Positions 36,890 to 45,926 of a stretch of DNA of 64,000 nt are shown here, one piece after another. The DNA is from ZC4RG20 sp963782445. GTDB lineage: Bacteria > Pseudomonadota > Gammaproteobacteria > Steroidobacterales > Rariloculaceae. Position numbers and translations under genes: made by a program. How positions within the stretch are numbered: the first letter of the stretch is position 1; each line of letters starts with the position of its first letter. Below the pieces are notes generated by a model. It saw nothing but the letters and a program-made list of their open reading frames with translations. It had not been told where the DNA came from and ran no database searches. The DNA lies in the NCBI GenBank assembly GCA_963782445.1, contig CAWAJM010000001.1, positions 2,542,001 to 2,606,000 on the forward strand. Reading direction: 5' to 3'.

Positions 36890-37807
36890 ATGGGCGAGCG
36901 GCGTCCGGCCCTGCTCGTCGTGAACCGGCGCGCCCGATGCAGCGAACGCAGCTTCGATCCCATCGTCGAGCGCCTGACCGATACGCTGCTGCCGACCGTC
37001 GTCAACGTCGAAGACCCGGCCCGCATCGGCGAGGCGCTCGAACACGCCTGGACCGAACAGGTCGGCCGCGTCGTAATCGCCGGCGGCGACGGCACGATCA
37101 ACGCTGCGCTGCCTTTCCTCGTGAGGCACGAGCTGCCGCTCGGCGTCGTGCCGCTCGGCGCCGCCAACGATTTCGCGCACACGCTCGGGTTGCCGTCGGA
37201 CCCGCTCGAGGCGGCCGCCGTCGCCGCCCACGGCGTCACACGTCACATCGACTTGGCTCGCGCGAATCAGGCCTACTTCGTCAATGCCGCCGGCCTCGGC
37301 CTCGGCGCGGCCCCGGCGCGCAGTCCTGCGCGGCGCGCCGACGGGCTGCTCGCCCGCCTCGCCCATGCGGCCGGCGCGCTGCTTCGCTGGCGCGCGCAGC
37401 GGCCCTTCACGGTCGTGCTGAACCTCGACGGCATGCCGCGCCGCCATCGCGTCGTCCAGGTCACGGTCGCCAACGGGCGCTTCTACGGCGGCGGCATGAT
37501 CGTCCATCGCGACGCGCGCATCGACGACGCCGTGCTGGACGTGCTGCTCGTCCATCCCCGACCGTTGACGCAGTCCTTGGTCGGGCTCGCCCGGCTCGGG
37601 CGCGCCGGCCGCGAAGACGCGCCGGTCACGGCCTACCGGACCGGGCGCATCGAGATCCGCACGCGACGGCCGCGTGCCGTCGCGACCGACGGAGAGTTCG
37701 CGACTGCGACGCCGGTCCGGTTCGAAGTCCACTCGCGGGCGTTGCGTGTCGTCGTGCGCGACGAACGCCGCGCCCGGACTGCCCGCGAGCCCCCCGCGGG
37801 GACTTGA
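36890..37807 (+). CDS. diacylglycerol kinase-family lipid kinase (YegS-like)
   Basis: The 305-residue protein from the ATG at 36890 begins RRPALLVVNRRARCSE. It carries the ATP-binding GGDGTINAAL and the substrate-region GVVPLGAANDFAHTLGLP, hallmarks of the DAGK catalytic domain. The C-terminal beta domain includes VTVANGRFYGGGMIVHR. These soluble enzymes phosphorylate lipids such as diacylglycerol or phosphatidylglycerol. The specific lipid is not determinable. The frame is open from 36803, but the upstream part is not family-like. Confidence 0.9.
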   Translation: MGERRPALLVVNRRARCSERSFDPIVERLTDTLLPTVVNVEDPARIGEALEHAWTEQVGRVVIAGGDGTINAALPFLVRHELPLGVVPLGAANDFAHTLGLPSDPLEAAAVAAHGVTRHIDLARANQAYFVNAAGLGLGAAPARSPARRADGLLARLAHAAGALLRWRAQRPFTVVLNLDGMPRRHRVVQVTVANGRFYGGGMIVHRDARIDDAVLDVLLVHPRPLTQSLVGLARLGRAGREDAPVTAYRTGRIEIRTRRPRAVATDGEFATATPVRFEVHSRALRVVVRDERRARTAREPPAGT

Positions 37808-37904
37808 AGCGGCCGCCCTCGGCACGCCGCCTTTTGCATCGGACGCAGGGCTCGGGCCAAGATACGCTCACCACGCCGCCGAGCCGGCACGCGGGAGAGC
37901 GCAC

Positions 37905-39236
37905 ATGAGCACGACCACCGAGATCGGCACCACGGCCCGGGCGCCCAGTCTCATCGACAGGCCGATTTACAAGTACTACGTCGTAGGCGCGCTCGTCCTC
38001 GGCTATATCTTCAATACCATCGACCGCGGCGCTTTCGGCATCCTCGTGCAGCCGATCAAGCACACGCTGCACGTCAGCGACACGGCCATGGGCCTGCTCA
38101 CCGGACTCGCGTTTTCTTTCTTCTACTCGATTATGGGCCTGCCGCTGGCCCGGCTTGCGGACCGCTGGAACCGGGTCAAGGTCCTCTCTCTTGCGATCGC
38201 TTTGTGGAGCGTGGCGACCGCGCTTTGCGGGGCGGCCTTCAACTATGCGTCGCTGTTCGTCACGCGCAGCGCGACGGCCGTCGGCGAGGCCGGCGGCTCA
38301 CCGCCCTCGCACTCGCTGATCTCGGACTATTTCCCGCTATCCGGCCGCGCGACGGCGCTCGCGATCTATGCCATGGCCGTGCCTTTCGGGATCGCCATCG
38401 GCAACGTCGTTTCCGGGCACGCGAACGTCCACTTCGGCTGGCGCATGACATTCGTGCTCGTCGGCCTCCCGGGCCTGCTCGTCGCGCTGCTCGTGCGCTT
38501 CACCGTCAAGGAACCGCCGCGCGGCTATTCCGAGCCGACGCGCAACGCCCAGACCCAGGCGCCCCCGTTCGGCGAGGTGTTCCGCTTCTTGTTGACGCGC
38601 CGTTCGTTCATGCACATGTCCCTCGCGGCCGCCCTGCACGCGGTCGTCTACTACGCGGGCAGCAGCTGGGATACGGCCTTTTTCCAACGCTCGCACGGCA
38701 TGAACACGGGCGTCGCGGGAAACTACCTCGGCATGTTCGCGCTGGTCGGGGCCGTCGGCAGTTTCGCCGGCGGCTACCTCTCCGATCGTATGAGCCGCGA
38801 GCGCGGCGATCACCGCTGGTACATGTGGGTGCCGGGTATCGCCTGCCTAGTCATGGTGCCGTTCCAATTCGTATCCTATCTCTCGCCGCGTCTCGCCGTC
38901 GTCGTGCCCGCGTTCTCGATCATGGCCCTGCTCGCCTCGATGTTCTTCGGCCCGTCGTTCGCCGTGGCCCAGTCCGTCGCGACCGTCCGCATGCGCGCCG
39001 TGTCGACGTCCGTGCTGCTGTTCATACAGACGATGATCGGTCTGACGTTCGGGCCGTTCCTGGTCGGCCTGATCAGCGATCACCTCGCGCCGACGGTCGG
39101 CTCGAATTCGCTGCGCTACGGGATCGTGACCGTCGGCATCGTGAACATTTGGGCCGCCGTCCACTATTTCCTCGGTGCACGGACCTATCGCGAGGACCTC
39201 GAGGAAACGGCGCGTCTCAACGCCCGGGGTTTCTGA
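37905..39236 (+). CDS. MFS transporter, spinster-like
   Basis: The 443-residue protein has 12 hydrophobic segments. It starts VVGALVLGYIFNTIDRGAFG and shows ARLADRWNRVKVLS (motif A), RSATAVGEAGGSPPSHSLISDYF in two parts, and GWRMTFVLVGLPGLLVALLV. These are typical of the spinster/Spns-like MFS group common in alphaproteobacterial and gammaproteobacterial catabolic regions. The substrate is unknown; organic acids or steroids are possible. The ATG at 37905 has GGGAGA upstream. It is in line after the lipid kinase. Confidence 0.9.
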   Translation: MSTTTEIGTTARAPSLIDRPIYKYYVVGALVLGYIFNTIDRGAFGILVQPIKHTLHVSDTAMGLLTGLAFSFFYSIMGLPLARLADRWNRVKVLSLAIALWSVATALCGAAFNYASLFVTRSATAVGEAGGSPPSHSLISDYFPLSGRATALAIYAMAVPFGIAIGNVVSGHANVHFGWRMTFVLVGLPGLLVALLVRFTVKEPPRGYSEPTRNAQTQAPPFGEVFRFLLTRRSFMHMSLAAALHAVVYYAGSSWDTAFFQRSHGMNTGVAGNYLGMFALVGAVGSFAGGYLSDRMSRERGDHRWYMWVPGIACLVMVPFQFVSYLSPRLAVVVPAFSIMALLASMFFGPSFAVAQSVATVRMRAVSTSVLLFIQTMIGLTFGPFLVGLISDHLAPTVGSNSLRYGIVTVGIVNIWAAVHYFLGARTYREDLEETARLNARGF

Positions 39237-39306
39237 CACTCGGCCCGCAGGCGTGCCGGCCGGCACGCCGCATCCCCCGGTCCGGCGCAGCGGCGCAAGA
39301 GCGCGT

Positions 39307-41800
39307 TCAGACGGCGCGCAGCGTCGCGACCGGCGATTCGTTGACGACGGACCGCACCGCCAACGTCCCGCTGACGCCGACGATGACCGCGCCGGCGCCA
39401 AGCCCCGTGAGCCAGAGCCCCGGCCCCGGCACGTAGTGGAGCTCGAACAAGCGCGAGGCGAGAACGTAGCCGATGCCGCCCGCGCCGAGCGCCGCCAGCG
39501 CACCCGCGAGCAGCCCGAGCGCCGTGAACTCCGCCGCGACGCCCTGCAGAATGGTACCGCGTCGTGCGCCGAGCGTCCGAAGCACGGCGCTCTCGAACAG
39601 CCGCTCATCGCGCGTCGACTGAATGGCGGCGAGCAGCACGACGATACCGGCGGCCAGCGTGAACGCGAAGACATACTGCACGGCCAGCGCGGCGCGGTTC
39701 ATGGCACTGCGCACCTGATCGAGCAGCGCGTCGATGTCGAAGACCGTGACGCTCGGCAGCGCGCGCACGAGATCGAGCGTCGCGCTCCGCTGCGCCGGGT
39801 CGACGTGGAAGCTCGTGATGAAGGTGTGCGCGAATTGCTCGATCGCGCCCGGGCTCGCGACCATGAAGAAGTTCGGCCGGAACGAATCCCATTGCACGTC
39901 GCGGGCACTCGTTATCTTGAAAGTGATGTCTTCGCCGCCGATCGTAAACGTCAGCGTATCGCCCAATCTCAGGCCGAGCGCGGCGAGGCGCTCTTTCTCG
40001 ATCGACAGCTGCGGCATCGAGTCGCCGGGCGACCACCACTTGCCGGCGACGACACGGTTGCCGGGCGCGGGCTTAGCGGACCAGGTCAGGTTCATCTCGC
40101 GCTCGAGACCGTGCTGCGCCCGGGCATCCTTGGCGCGGTACTTCGGCAGCGGCACGCCGTCGACGCGGCTGATCCTGCCGCGCACGAGCGGCGTGAACTC
40201 CGGCGCGGCGACGCCGGCCTTCGCGAGCACGCGCGCGACCGTGGCGCGCTCGTCGGGCTGAATGTTGATGGCAAAGCGGTTCGGAGCCGATTTGGGAAGC
40301 GTGTCCTGCCACGTCGTCATGAGCTGGCCGCGGACGACGGTCAGCAGCAGCAGGACCATGAGCCCGATACCGAAAGCCACCACTTGGATGCTGCTTTCCC
40401 GACCGCGCCGCGCCACGTTGGCGATCCCATAGCGCCAAGCGATGCCGACGCGGCCGCGCACGCGCTGCAGTGCGTGCACGAGCAGCCGGCCCGCGCCGTA
40501 GAGCACGACGAGGGTCACGAACGCTCCGCCGACGAGGTAGGCGATGAGCTCGGCGTCGCCGAACAGCACGTAGAGCATAGCGACGACGGCGGCCGTCGCC
40601 GCGCCGTAGATGGTCAGGTAGCGCAGCGGGGGCGGCTCGAGATCGTGGCGCAGGACCCGGGCGGGCGGCACGCCGCCGAGCTGCAGCAGCGGCGGCAGCG
40701 CGAAGCCGATGGCGACGGCCAGCGCCGTCAAGGGACCGAGCACGGCGCCGCTCGGACTCGGTCCGGGCAGGGGCCCCGAGACGAAGTCGGCCAGGATCAG
40801 TGTGAGACCGTACTGCGCCGCGAGCCCGATCGCGCTGCCGATACCGGCCGCCGCAACGATGAGAATCGCGAGCTGCGTGATATTGAGGCGCAGGACGTCC
40901 CGATGGCGAGCGCCGAGGCATTTCATCAGCGCCACGGCGTCGAGGCGCCGGGCCACGAATCGCCGCGCCGCCATGGCCACGGCGACGCCGCCGAGCAGCA
41001 CGCTGACGAGCGCGGCGAGCACGAGGAAGCGCCCGGCCCGCGAGACCGATCTGCGGATCTCCGGACTCGCGTCCTTGATGTCCTCGAGCCGCTGCCCAGC
41101 CACGAGCCGAGGCTCGAGCCAGGCCCGGAATTTCGCGAGACCGGCGGCGCTGCCGGCGAAAAGGCCGACGTGCTCGGCGACACTGCCCGGCTGCAGGAGC
41201 CCCGAAGCGTCAACGTCCGCAAGATTCATGAGCAGCGTCGGGGCGAACTGCATGAGCCGCCAGCCCTCGTCCGGCCGGTATTCGAGTGCCTGGGTGACCT
41301 TGGGATGCAGCTTGCCGACGGCGACGGTCGCCCCGACGCCGACGCCGAGCCGCGCGAGGAGGCTCGGCTCGGCCCAGAACGTCGCCGGGCGCCGGCACGC
41401 CGGTCGCCGGATGCGGCTGGCCCGAGAGGCGATCGGCGGTCCTGACCTGTCCTCGCAGCGGGTAGCCGGCCGAGACGCCGCGAACCTCGGCTAGCGTGCC
41501 CGAATCGCCCGCGAGCACGACGCTGCGGAACTCGACGATCCGCGCAGTCTCGAGCCCGTATTTTGCTGCAGTCTCGAAATACTCTGCCGGCAGGGCACCA
41601 CTCGACTCGAGCCGAAGGTCCGCGGCCAGAGATTCCCCGGCCTGCTGCTCGACGGCCTGGCGAACGCGATCCGTGAAGAAGGTGACCGCGCTCATCGCCG
41701 CAACAGCCACGACGAGCGCCGCGAGCAGGACGAGAATCTCGCCGGAGCGCCAATCGCGGGCGAGCAAACGCCCGGCCAATGTCCATGGTACGCTCTTCAT
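39307..41800 (-). CDS. FtsX-like ABC permease (YbbP type), split by one frameshift
   Basis: The N-terminal piece (ATG at 41800, MKSVPWTLAGRLLARDW, then GEILVLLAALVVAVAAMSAV) runs in frame to GVPAPG. One base must then be removed near 41380-41386 to give TFWAEPSLLARLGVGVGA and the remaining long frame to 39307. The rejoined product is about 830 residues (E. coli YbbP 804). It has the duplicated FtsX permease layout with periplasmic MacB-like domains and about ten membrane helices. Its ATPase partner (YbbA-like) is not adjacent. Lipoprotein or hydrophobic-compound transport is inferred. Confidence 0.88.
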
Positions 41801-41901
41801 GTTCGATCCTCGGTCCTCGATCCGGAGGGCAGCTGGGCGCGCAGGGGGCCGTCCACGAAACGATAACCGAATGGGACACCGAGCGGGAACCGATAAAAGC
41901 A

Positions 41902-42690
41902 ATGACGACCGACGGCAATGCCTCCGGACCGACCTCTTTGGAACCGCGATCCGCGGCGGAGCGGTTCAGCGCCAAAGCAGTCTTGCAGCGTAACTATCTA
42001 TTCCGGGGGCTGCCCGCCGCGGCGATCGAGCGCATGGCGGCGCTCGCGTCGCGGCGCGTGTATCACAAGGGCGCCGTCATCTTCTCGCAAGGCGATCCCG
42101 GCGATGCCCTGTTCGGCGTCGCCTCCGGTCGCGTGCGCGTCAGCGCAAGCGCCGCGGGCGGGCGCGAGGTCTTTCTCAACATCATGGAGCCCGGTGACGC
42201 ATTCGGGGAAATCGCCGTCATCGACGGCTTACCACGCACGGCGGGCGCGACGGCGCTCGACCAAACGACGCTCATCGTACTGAAGCGCAAGGATTTTCTG
42301 GCGCTGCTCGAGCGCGAGCCGCGGCTCGCCATTCATCTGCTCGAGCTGCTTTGCGCCCGGCTTCGCTGGACGAGCGAGCTCGTCGAGGAGTCCGCGTTCC
42401 TCTCGGGTACGGCCCGGCTCGCGAAGCGGCTGCTGATCCTGGCGTCGCTGCACGGCCGGCCCCGCGGCCGCAACGAGAAGACCATGGAGCTGCGGATCTC
42501 CCAGTCGGACCTCGCCCATTTTCTCGGGGTCTCGAGGCAGATCGTGAATCAGCACCTCGGCGAGTGGTGTAAGGCGGGCTGGGTGGATCTCGGCCGCGCG
42601 CGGATCGTCATCGAAGACCCCGACGCGCTGCGCCGGCTCGCCGACGAGATCGCGGATGGGACGGAGGGACGCGGCGGCGAAGACGGCTGA
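41902..42690 (+). CDS. Crp/Fnr family transcription regulator with cyclic-nucleotide cassette
   Basis: The 262-residue protein has an N-terminal cNMP-binding domain. Its phosphate-binding cassette FGEIAVIDGLPRTAGA keeps the Glu, Arg and Thr expected of nucleotide binders. A dimer helix (LAIHLLELLCARLRWTSELVEES) leads to an HTH_Crp domain (SQSDLAHFLGVSRQIVNQHL). There are no Fnr-type N-terminal cysteines. It is divergent from the permease and 0.8 kb from the CHASE2 cyclase. That makes cAMP made next door a reasonable, unproven ligand. Confidence 0.88.
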   Translation: MTTDGNASGPTSLEPRSAAERFSAKAVLQRNYLFRGLPAAAIERMAALASRRVYHKGAVIFSQGDPGDALFGVASGRVRVSASAAGGREVFLNIMEPGDAFGEIAVIDGLPRTAGATALDQTTLIVLKRKDFLALLEREPRLAIHLLELLCARLRWTSELVEESAFLSGTARLAKRLLILASLHGRPRGRNEKTMELRISQSDLAHFLGVSRQIVNQHLGEWCKAGWVDLGRARIVIEDPDALRRLADEIADGTEGRGGEDG

Positions 42691-42704
42691 AACGCGCCGG
42701 CCGC

Positions 42705-42741
42705 GTCCTTTCGCCGAGCCGCCGCCGGCTCGGCGAAGGAC
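42705..42741. terminator. bidirectional hairpin between crp-like gene and micropeptide
   Basis: A 15-bp stem with one bulged T (GTCCTTTCGCCGAGCC paired with GGCTCGGCGAAGGAC) and a 6-base loop lies between two converging genes. It should terminate both transcripts. Confidence 0.65.
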
Positions 42742-42750
42742 GCTCGAGAC

Positions 42751-42936
42751 TCAGCAGGGGATGCAGAACCAGTCCCCGTACATGAACAGCCAACAGCAAT
42801 TGATCGCTGTGTGGGTCCCGAGTTGACCGGCGGGCACGGCGGCCGGAGCGGTCTTGCCCAGATCCGGCGTCGCCCCAAACGACGACAAAGGCAGCCCCAT
42901 TACGGCCAGCAACAGGGTCAATCGCAGCTTTTTCAT
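42751..42936 (-). CDS. 61-residue secreted Cys-rich peptide
   Basis: The start ATG at 42936 follows a good GGGAGA ribosome-binding site. Residues 1-23 are a signal peptide (MKKLRLTLLLAVMGLPLSSF, cleavage before ATPDLG). The mature part of about 38 residues has a Pro/Ala linker and a compact aromatic, Cys-rich C-terminus (INCCWLFMYGDWFCIPC) with four cysteines. Four Cys and many aromatics in 17 residues suggest a disulfide-bonded or metal-binding exported peptide. I recognise no family, and no peptide-modifying enzyme is beside it. The neighbours are a 98-residue protein divergent from it and the Crp-type gene. Confidence 0.75.
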   Translation of the reverse strand: MKKLRLTLLLAVMGLPLSSFGATPDLGKTAPAAVPAGQLGTHTAINCCWLFMYGDWFCIPC

Positions 42937-43130
42937 GTCTTTCTCCCGTGGCGGTGCGCAAACGCCTGCGCTCGGGGCGCAGATTCCCATCGCCTCGCCC
43001 CGCCGTCTGTCCGGCACCTGACACAAGCGGCGATATGCCGCGTTGTGTCGTCCGATTGACAGACTGCCCCTCCGCTCCCTGCTAGAAATTCCTTCGGATG
43101 GGGGAAGCCGTTTTTGGGGGGCTCCGCGCA

Positions 43131-43427
43131 ATGGATGAATCGGAAGAAGTCATGAATCTCGTCAGCAAGGTCGGCCGGCTGCCGCGGGAGGACCAGACCC
43201 GGATTCTCAGAATGGTGGACCTGTTGTCGCTCGCATCGGCACGGGTTCAGCGCCGTACGCAGCACATGCTCAGCGCACTGCTGGCAGAGCAGCCGCACTC
43301 GAAGAACGAATGCGTCGCGAGTGTGGACGAGGTCATCGAGTATCTCGAGCAGGCGGTCTACGGCGACGAGAGCTGCGCGCCGGACTGGGCGCGATTCGAC
43401 GAGCCGACGATCGTCGGGAACGCCTGA
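43131..43427 (+). CDS. small helical hypothetical protein
   Basis: The 98-residue protein from the ATG at 43131 is predicted helical: MNLVSKVGRLPREDQTRILR, then MVDLLSLASARVQRRTQHML, then an acidic C-terminus with a Cys (GDESCAPDWARFDEP). The LPREDQxRILxxVDLL pattern resembles small regulator-associated proteins that are usually annotated as hypothetical. A longer in-frame start at 43098 exists. It is divergent from the Cys-rich peptide across about 195 bp and convergent with the cyclase gene. No function can be assigned. Confidence 0.55.
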   Translation: MDESEEVMNLVSKVGRLPREDQTRILRMVDLLSLASARVQRRTQHMLSALLAEQPHSKNECVASVDEVIEYLEQAVYGDESCAPDWARFDEPTIVGNA

Positions 43428-43464
43428 GCAGAACCGGCGCCCGCCGCGCGGCGGCGCGCCTGAG

Positions 43465-45654
43465 CTACTTGACGTTCATTCGCACGACGCCGGTCCAATT
43501 GTCCGGTGGACGGGCCCGCAGCGCGCGAGCGCGCTCGAGATAGAAACGGCTGGGTCCGTCCGCAGGACAGTCGCGAAGCAACGCCTCGAACTCCCGGGCG
43601 GCGTCGTCCCAGCGGCCCTGTTCGAACAGTGCAACGGCCCGCCCGAACGCCTGCAAGTCGGGGAGCCTATGCGCAGCATAGGGGCCGGCCGGCAGTAGCT
43701 CGTGCACCGCGACGGGCACGGTTTTGCCGACGAGCAGGAAGCGGCCCAGCGGCCGCGTCGCATGGCGCGTGACGGCGGCCGCCGTCGCCGCCGTCATGAG
43801 GACGCGCGTACCGAGATGCCGATTCAGGCTCTCGAGCCGCGCCGCGACGTTGACGATGTCGCCCACGGCGCGGTACTCCCCGCGCGCCTCCGAGCCGATG
43901 CTGCCCAGCAGAAGCTTGCCGGAGCCCAGGCCGACGCGCGTCGGCAACAGTTGCTGGCGCTCGACGGACGCCACCACGGCGAGCGCCGCCGCGGCCGCCT
44001 CCGCGGCGCCGGACTCGCCGTTCTTGGCCGCGACCCAAACGGCAACCATGGAATCCCCGCCGAAGTCGGCCACCGTGCCGCCGTGCGTCTCGACGGCTTC
44101 GATGAGCGCGCGGTAGTACTCGTCCATGAACCGCGCGAGCTCCTCGGGCTCGAGGCGCTCGGCACGGCCGGCGTAGCCTTCGGCGTCGGAGACGAGGCAG
44201 GTCCCGTATACGGTTTCCTTACTCGCGGCGGCGCCTGCCGTCTCGCGCGCGAGGCTGTCCAGGGCCCGCCGCGGGAGGTGGTAGCCGACGACGGCCTCGA
44301 TGCGCTCGCGCTGCCTCTGCAGTGCGCGATGATTGCAGAGCAGACCTGCGAACAATGCGACGGGCAGCTGAATCACGAGCGGCACGGCGAGGGGCGGCCA
44401 CCAGCCGTAGCGGGAAAAAGCGAAGCCGGCGCCGACCGCGTACACGGCCCCCGCCGCGAGGGCGGCGGGCAGCGCGATGAGCGCGGGAGGCGCCGATGCG
44501 AGCGCCGCGACAATCAACCCCCAAGCGAAGACAGTCGTCCAAGCGAGGGAGAGGGGCAGCGGCCGCACGGCGCGCCGATCGAGCAGATTCGCGAACGCCG
44601 TGGCGCCGATCTCGACGCCGCTGAGGTCCTGACCCGTGCGCTGCGAGAACACGGAGAAGAACTTGTCCTTCTGTTGCGACTCCTTGCTCTCGGAAAAACC
44701 GACGAATACGGCCTTGCCGCGAAAGATCCGTGTCATCTCGCGGGGCGACAGCGCCGCGAGCGCCTCGTAGTACGGCACCGTCCTGATCGTGCGGGCCGGG
44801 CCGTAGAGCCACAGGTACCGGCTGTCAGTCCCCGCATAGACGCCGATCAGGGCTCGGACGAGCCGCACGTCGGCGTCATGGCTTCCGTCGAGCGCGCGCA
44901 GCAGATCATCGCCGAGGGCGGGATCGGCGCGAAAGGCGTCGCGCAGGCCGCGAACCGTCGCCTCGAGCCCGCCGCTCGCTTGGTCGGCCCGCTCCAACGC
45001 ATCCCAAGCCTGCTTGCGCCCGGGCCGAACCCGCCGCAACAAGGCGAAAAGCTTCGGCAAGGCGGAGCGTGCGTAAGCCTGCAGCACGACGACCGGAAGG
45101 GTCGGGGTATCGCTCCCGGCGCGGCCGAAAGTCCAGAACTGGCTCACCCGCACGGGCACGGTGGGCAGCATGAACGGCGCGGTCCCGAGCGCGGCTTGTC
45201 GGAACGGCGGAATCGGGGGGAAGCGCCGCTCGATGAGGCCCCTTCCCTTCGCGACGCTGTCGTCCGTGACCTTTTCGACGAGCACGGCGTTGCCGGCCGC
45301 GCGCAGTGCCTGCGCGAAGGCCCGATCGCCGTCCGGCGCACGCCGCGTATCGAAGATGATGTCGAACGCGACGACCTTCGCCCCTGCCGCATTGAGGCGC
45401 TCGAGCAACTGACCATGAAGGGCGCGGGGCCAGCGGTCCACATGCGTCGTCAGACCCAGCCGCGCGGCGGAATCGCCCGCAATGCTCACGACCACGGCGT
45501 CGTCGGGCGGCCGAATCGGCCCCCGCGCTCCGAAAAGCGCTCCGAGCCCGAAGCCCTCCTCGAAGCGCTGCACGGGCGGCGCGACGCTCAAAAGCCAGCC
45601 CAAAGCGCCGACGAGAATCCCGAGCGCTGCAATTTGGCGCGGGTGCAGCAGCAT
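43465..45654 (-). CDS. CHASE2-domain adenylate/guanylate cyclase
   Basis: The 729-residue protein has an N-terminal membrane helix, then a long CHASE2 sensor in the periplasm (to about residue 345, with FRGKAVFVGFSES and DKFFSVFSQR). Three more helices follow (about 360-440). A class III cyclase domain then begins near 475: VSDAEGY supplies the first metal Asp, FGGDSMVAVW the second, and GDIVNVAARLESL the transition-state Asn/Arg. The C-terminus has a TPR-like hairpin (AVALFEQGRWDDAAREFEAL). It is divergent from a FecR-TPR-barrel gene, suggesting paired signalling. ATP versus GTP use is not settled. Confidence 0.92.
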   Translation of the reverse strand: MLLHPRQIAALGILVGALGWLLSVAPPVQRFEEGFGLGALFGARGPIRPPDDAVVVSIAGDSAARLGLTTHVDRWPRALHGQLLERLNAAGAKVVAFDIIFDTRRAPDGDRAFAQALRAAGNAVLVEKVTDDSVAKGRGLIERRFPPIPPFRQAALGTAPFMLPTVPVRVSQFWTFGRAGSDTPTLPVVVLQAYARSALPKLFALLRRVRPGRKQAWDALERADQASGGLEATVRGLRDAFRADPALGDDLLRALDGSHDADVRLVRALIGVYAGTDSRYLWLYGPARTIRTVPYYEALAALSPREMTRIFRGKAVFVGFSESKESQQKDKFFSVFSQRTGQDLSGVEIGATAFANLLDRRAVRPLPLSLAWTTVFAWGLIVAALASAPPALIALPAALAAGAVYAVGAGFAFSRYGWWPPLAVPLVIQLPVALFAGLLCNHRALQRQRERIEAVVGYHLPRRALDSLARETAGAAASKETVYGTCLVSDAEGYAGRAERLEPEELARFMDEYYRALIEAVETHGGTVADFGGDSMVAVWVAAKNGESGAAEAAAAALAVVASVERQQLLPTRVGLGSGKLLLGSIGSEARGEYRAVGDIVNVAARLESLNRHLGTRVLMTAATAAAVTRHATRPLGRFLLVGKTVPVAVHELLPAGPYAAHRLPDLQAFGRAVALFEQGRWDDAAREFEALLRDCPADGPSRFYLERARALRARPPDNWTGVVRMNVK

Positions 45655-45909
45655 GGCCTCAACCGCGCCCCGGGGAACGCTTCGGTCGCCGAGGCCGGAC
45701 CGTGATGTCCAGGCGGAGATGCGGCGCCCGGGAGGTCGCTCGCGAGCGCTTCGTCCGACTGTGCAAAGCGCGAACTGTCCGCCGCTTGACAGACTGACGG
45801 CCGGGCTTAGACTGGGCCCCGAGCCCGAAGCAATACTTGATAGTACACATTACTTTCTCGTTGGCCGCAGCTTTCGGCCCGAGTACCGCCCGCGGCCGGC
45901 ACTCGGGCC

Positions 45910-45926
45910 GTGTATGTCCACTACAC
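45910..45926. promoter_or_regulatory. palindrome in the cyclase-FecR divergent region
   Basis: GTGTA, a 7-base spacer and TACAC form a perfect inverted repeat in the 259-bp region between the divergent genes. It is Crp-site-like in symmetry (TGTxxN6xxACA) but not a consensus site. It overlaps the ATG at 45914, which would favour the ATG at 45949 as the real FecR start. Confidence 0.25.

Noticed and set aside
39175..41445. 756-codon plus-strand open frame
   Set aside because: Antisense to the FtsX-type permease; composition is biased and no domain is visible.
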